Shown piece after piece: positions 60,323 to 64,000 of a DNA stretch of 64,000 nt. The translations under genes and the position numbers were made by a program. The notes under the pieces are model-generated. The model was not told where the DNA came from and ran no database searches. It saw only the letters and a program-made list of their open reading frames with translations. This DNA comes from Pasteuria penetrans (GTDB lineage: Bacteria; Bacillota; Bacilli; Thermoactinomycetales; Thermoactinomycetaceae), in NCBI RefSeq assembly GCF_900538055.1, contig NZ_UZAC03000001.1, forward strand, positions 1,116,001 through 1,180,000, given 5' to 3'. Every line of letters begins with the position of its first letter. Within the stretch, counting starts at the first letter, position 1.

Positions 60323-61840
60323 ATGAAGAAATGGTTTTGGTGGGCGGGTATGATAGGTATTCTGTTAGATCCCGAATGTTATTTTGATTCCCATGCCTAC
60401 ACAAGTAGGGTTTTTGAAAATAGGGGGGATCATTCTTCTCGTCCGGTGTATCAAATTTCGGCCACTTATTCTCCACAGCAACGTGATGTAACCGGACATA
60501 TGCGGGTTGAAATCCCGTCGGATCTTCCCGAGGCTAAGGGTGAGGAAGTTTTTTTTCGACTTTATCCTAATGCTTTCCATCACAATTGGGCGGTCGATAA
60601 GGAATCACATCCTGAAAAACCGGGTTTTTTGAACGTCCAAAACGTAAAAGTAAATGGTCAAGAGGTCTCAGCAAAATTGTGGCGAGATGAAACCGTGAGG
60701 AAGGTGGATTTACCACGGCGTACCGTGGGTACAGCGCTAATTTTGGACATGGATTACCATCTTCGTATTCCGCAGGGTGGATTGCAGCAGTTGAAGCAGA
60801 ATGGGAATACGGCTCTGTTAGCTCAATGGTATCCCATGTTAGCTGTACGCGACCAAGAAGGTTGGCATGTGGATCCCTATCCCTATATATCTACCGGGTT
60901 TCCTTTTTACACGCGAGTGGCTGATTTCTATGTTTCCTTTTGTGTACCTCAGGGTTATCGTGTTGTGTCTACGGGTAGGAATCCCGTATCCGCGGAGCAT
61001 GGGACACAAAAGGTATCAAGGGCAAGGGGACGTGATTTTGCAGCCCTGATTTCCTCGGAGTATCAGGGTGTTACCGGTACGATGGATGGTGTGCGTGTCA
61101 ATCTCTGGTTTCCCCCAGGGGTGACGAAGTCAGTAGCCAATGCAATGCAAGGTGAAGCCGTTTCTAGTTTGCGCTACTTTAGTGAAAAATTCGGTTCTTA
61201 CCGTGATGAAGTTACGGATGAATTGGATGTTGTGGTGACTAGCAAGGATAACTTTGCGGTCAGTGGTGCGGAATATCCAGGTTTTGTGACAGCGGTTGCC
61301 CCATCGGAGAAGGAGGCAAAAACAGGAGTGACTGTGGGGGCTCATGAAATTGCCCATCAGTGGTGGTACGGGTTTGTGGGCAATGATCAAGTCCGTGAAC
61401 CCTGGTTGGATGAAGGTTTAGCAACCTTTTCTGGTGCTATGTATGGACGAGATGTGGTGGGAAAGGATGACTTTTTCACTCCGGATAGGATAAGAGAAAT
61501 GGTAAATATTACAGATAAAGTAAATGCTTCCACCATGTTGACCTCTGTCGATGATATCTATCGCTATCCCGTTGCTACCTTCAATCCTATGGTTTATGCA
61601 CGCCCTGCCGTAATGCTATTCATGTTATCTAAGGAGATAGGGGGTATGGAAAAGTTATTTTCTATTATGAAAGAGTATCATCGTCAATATCGCTATAAAA
61701 TTGCTACAGGGTGTGACTTCATTCGATTGGTAGAAAACCAGTCCAATAAGGATTTACAAGGGTTTTTTAAAAAATGGTTGTTTCGTTTACCCAAAGGATG
61801 TACGTCCGATAGCGAGGGAAAGAGGTCATCGGGAGGATAG
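60323..61840 (+). CDS. M1-family zinc aminopeptidase, membrane-associated
   Basis: 505 residues. It removes N-terminal residues from peptides. The zinc site is HEIAHQWWYG (His, His) with the third ligand Glu 18 residues later in PWLDEGLATF. The exopeptidase motif is SGAEYPG in place of GAMEN, as in bacterial M1 lipoprotein-like members. The N-terminal 200 residues form the beta-saddle domain (VYQISATYSPQQRDVTGHMRVE). The ATG at 60323 is chosen for GAGGAG 7 bases upstream. The N-terminus (KKWFWWAGMIGILL) is a signal or anchor, so the enzyme acts outside the membrane. The usual C-terminal helical domain is reduced. It could supply amino acids from host peptides or trim secreted peptides. Confidence 0.92.
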   Translation: MKKWFWWAGMIGILLDPECYFDSHAYTSRVFENRGDHSSRPVYQISATYSPQQRDVTGHMRVEIPSDLPEAKGEEVFFRLYPNAFHHNWAVDKESHPEKPGFLNVQNVKVNGQEVSAKLWRDETVRKVDLPRRTVGTALILDMDYHLRIPQGGLQQLKQNGNTALLAQWYPMLAVRDQEGWHVDPYPYISTGFPFYTRVADFYVSFCVPQGYRVVSTGRNPVSAEHGTQKVSRARGRDFAALISSEYQGVTGTMDGVRVNLWFPPGVTKSVANAMQGEAVSSLRYFSEKFGSYRDEVTDELDVVVTSKDNFAVSGAEYPGFVTAVAPSEKEAKTGVTVGAHEIAHQWWYGFVGNDQVREPWLDEGLATFSGAMYGRDVVGKDDFFTPDRIREMVNITDKVNASTMLTSVDDIYRYPVATFNPMVYARPAVMLFMLSKEIGGMEKLFSIMKEYHRQYRYKIATGCDFIRLVENQSNKDLQGFFKKWLFRLPKGCTSDSEGKRSSGG

Positions 61841-61959
61841 TTGAATCCTTGTATTACTGGACTTTGCCCCAACCCCGGACTTGGAATATCATGGTTGGGG
61901 ATCTTTCGCCCAATTCTGAATTTCAAGGATGGGATAGGGCCTATTTTTTTCCAATACAT

Positions 61960-62200
61960 TTCAGGTGCCCCTGCATAAAAAATATCATACTTATTGGAAT
62001 ATTTTTATAAAATTAAATGATATGTCTGGTAAATTTTTATATTATTTATGATTATAAAAACAGTATTTTTAAGTATCTCCTGCGTAAGTACTTTGGAGTT
62101 GAAAGGTACCCCTTTATGGAAGGATGCATATGAAAATTTCGTACGATCGGTTGTTTTTTGTTGAACCCCCGAAATCGCTGGGGGATCATAGGGTGTCGGG
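61960..62200 (+). repeat. M1 aminopeptidase 3' flank repeat, copy 3
   Basis: Matches 50780-51020 (inverted) and 55305-55515. It begins around the cattt-caggtgcccctgc block and ends at gggggatcatagg, after which the copies diverge. It ends about 45 bases before the IS1182-like copy 2. Confidence 0.8.
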
Positions 62201-62247
62201 TCAAAAGTATAGATGGCACTGATTGGCCATTTAGGCACCCCATGCCT

Positions 62248-64000
62248 GGTGCTGGTGCGCGAATTAAAAATCAGTTGATTTGGTTTTTTCTGATATTAAT
62301 TGTATTTAAAATAGTATGTATTGATTGCTAATAGTAAATTAATTGATTCTGTATAATATGTATAGACGATTTTTAATGTAAATAATAAATTGAATAGTAT
62401 GAATGATTTGGGCCGGATACAATGAAACGTAACGCTTATGGTTAGATTTCTACTATAACCATGGGAACTTGGTTTTTGAATCCATATTTGTGGAAAGGAA
62501 TGCCCTATTCCGTACATCTTAGCATGACAAATAGACCAGCCTATAGTGCCGGTTATTTTATGAATATTTTTAATTATGAGGTATATTAATCACTATATTG
62601 CATCCCTCCTTCTTATTCTTATAAATTTTACTATATATTCGGAGACTTGGGATGTGTTATACGCTACACACTTTGCGAACATTGTCAACCTAGCTCTCCG
62701 TTTACCACGCACCTTAAGTCGGCGGGCGCCATAGGCATTTTTGAGTGCGGAGCAAACGCCCTCAATGGCCGCACGACGATTCCCTGCTTCTCTGTATTTG
62801 GGTTGCTCCAATTGATCCCTTTGCTTTGCCGCTGAGTACGTTCGGTCGGTCAATCTTACGGTTCTTCCCCCCGTTTTGTTGGGTTTGCCAATGCACTGAT
62901 CCGCAAAGGGGCACTTCTTGCAATCCTCCCTGTTGAAATAAGCCACACTGGTCCCGCTCCCTGGTTTTCCCCCTGGTTTGTACCGGCTGTTCTCGGGTTC
63001 CTTGTTTGCCGCGCATCGTGTAATTTCCTTTGTTCTTTTGTCTCGCACAAACGTGCTTGCCCTCAATTGATTGGGGTTCTCCCTTTGGCCCGTCATATTG
63101 GTGAAACATAGGGAAATACCCTTTGATTGGGCCAGCTCGCTGACCTCATGGCTGTAGTACCCTCCATCGGCACACAACTGCGTTCCATCATGGGGAACCC
63201 ATGTTTCTATGTACTCCTTCGCAAAGGTCGTATCTGGATGCAGGGAACCTCTCAGATCAAAGAAGGAAATCAGGCTTATTCCCTTCTCTCCATCACGATC
63301 CTCTACGATCTGGCCGGAATATCCCCAACATTCCTGTTTGTTCTTCTTCCTGTACTGAGCATCAGGATCATAAGGGCTTTGTAGACTACCAGAACGCACC
63401 TTGGGGAGCATCCTGAGATTTCCTTGTTCATCCTCCTCCGTCTGTTCCCAGATCACCCTTTCCAGCAATGCATACTCCTTGATTGATCTGATTTCGTCAT
63501 ATTCGGAGGTGTAGTTCCTTATAGCCAAGCAAACTCCAACTAGCTCCGCAGTCCTATGATCCCTTGCTGTTACTCCTCTTTGGGGGAGGAGAGGAGGCTG
63601 ATGGCCCAATGATTGCTGACAATCGATGTCTGTTTGTTTGCATCCCTTTTCCAAAAAGACCCCCACTCCGCGGGGAGGGGAATTTGAAGTTCAGCCGAGA
63701 TACAAACCACATTTTTTGCCACCAGATCGATCACTTCATTACGGGTTAATTTCCTTATGTTACTGTTGATTAGTGTGCTATCCATTCTACGGCAGGTGGA
63801 TATCATACCTACTATTGACTTTTGGAAGGTGGTGAAGTGCTGAAAGGAACCCTGTGTACCATTGCATCTTGCTTTCTCCTCGTATGCCAACAACCGTTTC
63901 CTGCCGTCATATAATGTCCTTCTACCTATAAGGGGCTTTCCTTTCTTCCCCCCCAGAGCTTCAAAAAATAGTCCCTCCCGTGGGAGACGTTCGATCAATT
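62248..64000 (-). mobile_element. IS1182-like insertion sequence, copy 2 (partial, runs off the window)
   Basis: The end GGTGCTGGTGC at 62248 and the AT-rich 3' region match copy 1 in reverse orientation. The flanking six bases are ATGCCT, close to the ATACCT target of copy 1. The other end lies beyond the window. Confidence 0.9.
62593..63998 (-). pseudogene. IS1182-family transposase, frameshifted and incomplete
   Basis: Matches the intact copy from about its residue 90 to the end. One G is missing from a G run near 63661-63665 (after the codons for PAEWG), which shifts the frame: 63998-63570 reads the N-terminal part and 63666-62593 the rest. The C-x2-C-x4-C-like motif and the C-terminal RAAIEGVCSALKNAYGARR are still present. 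Inactive unless frameshifting occurs; the 5' end is outside the window. Confidence 0.92.

Overview
The window looks like a low-to-mid GC Firmicute of the order Bacillales. The evidence is the gene order of the str, S10, spc and alpha ribosomal clusters, the Bacillus-type RpoA and RpoC sequences, a zinc-type S14, TTG and GTG starts behind strong purine-rich ribosome binding sites, and a Gly-X-Thr collagen-like protein of the BclA/exosporium kind. Collagen-like proteins, IS expansion and decayed genes would fit an obligate endospore-forming parasite such as Pasteuria. That placement is an inference.

Layout. (1) 1-11.1 kb, accessory: a secreted Cys-rich protein gene followed by a polytopic membrane protein gene; an IS256-family element with a frameshifted transposase; a 1.92-kb tandem array carrying CPBP-family membrane protease genes, group II intron 5' fragments and scraps of a collagen-like gene; a small secreted protein gene; and an intact collagen-like gene. 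(2) 11.3-33.6 kb, minus strand: an almost uninterrupted translation superoperon. In transcription order it runs rpsL, rpsG, fusA, tuf, rpsJ, rplC, (Gly/Cys-rich ORF), rplD, rplW, rplB, rpsS, rplV, rpsC, rplP, rpmC, rpsQ, rplN, rplX, rplE, rpsN, rpsH, rplF, rplR, rpsE, rpmD, rplO, secY, adk, map, infA copy 2, infA, rpmJ, rpsM, rpsK, rpoA, rplQ, truA, rplM, rpsI. It has a sigma-A-type promoter ahead of rpsL and a strong intrinsic terminator after rpsI. (3) 33.6-40.3 kb: an accessory island with a BceB-like permease, a degenerate ORF-less group II intron and a coiled-coil surface protein. It separates rpsL from rpoC. (4) 40.3-44.2 kb: rpoC with an unusual Thr/Gly-rich C-terminal tail; rpoB is not in the window. 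(5) 44.3-64 kb: a decayed, repeat-rich region with group II intron 3' ends, a second Cys-rich/membrane protein module with a stop codon in the leader, another membrane protein, an M1 aminopeptidase pseudogene split by an intact IS256-family element, an ISL3-family pseudogene split by an intact IS1182-like element, an intact M1 aminopeptidase paralogue, and a partial frameshifted second IS1182-like copy.

The best candidate for an undescribed system is the repeated pairing of a secreted, C-terminally Cys-rich protein with a cognate membrane protein of about 300 residues (390-2302 and about 45.9-47.8 kb). The two membrane proteins are clear paralogues. A third locus pairs a small secreted protein with CPBP membrane proteases (7.7-9.6 kb). 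The arrangement suggests a bacteriocin-like peptide with its immunity or export partner. Function is inferred from layout only.
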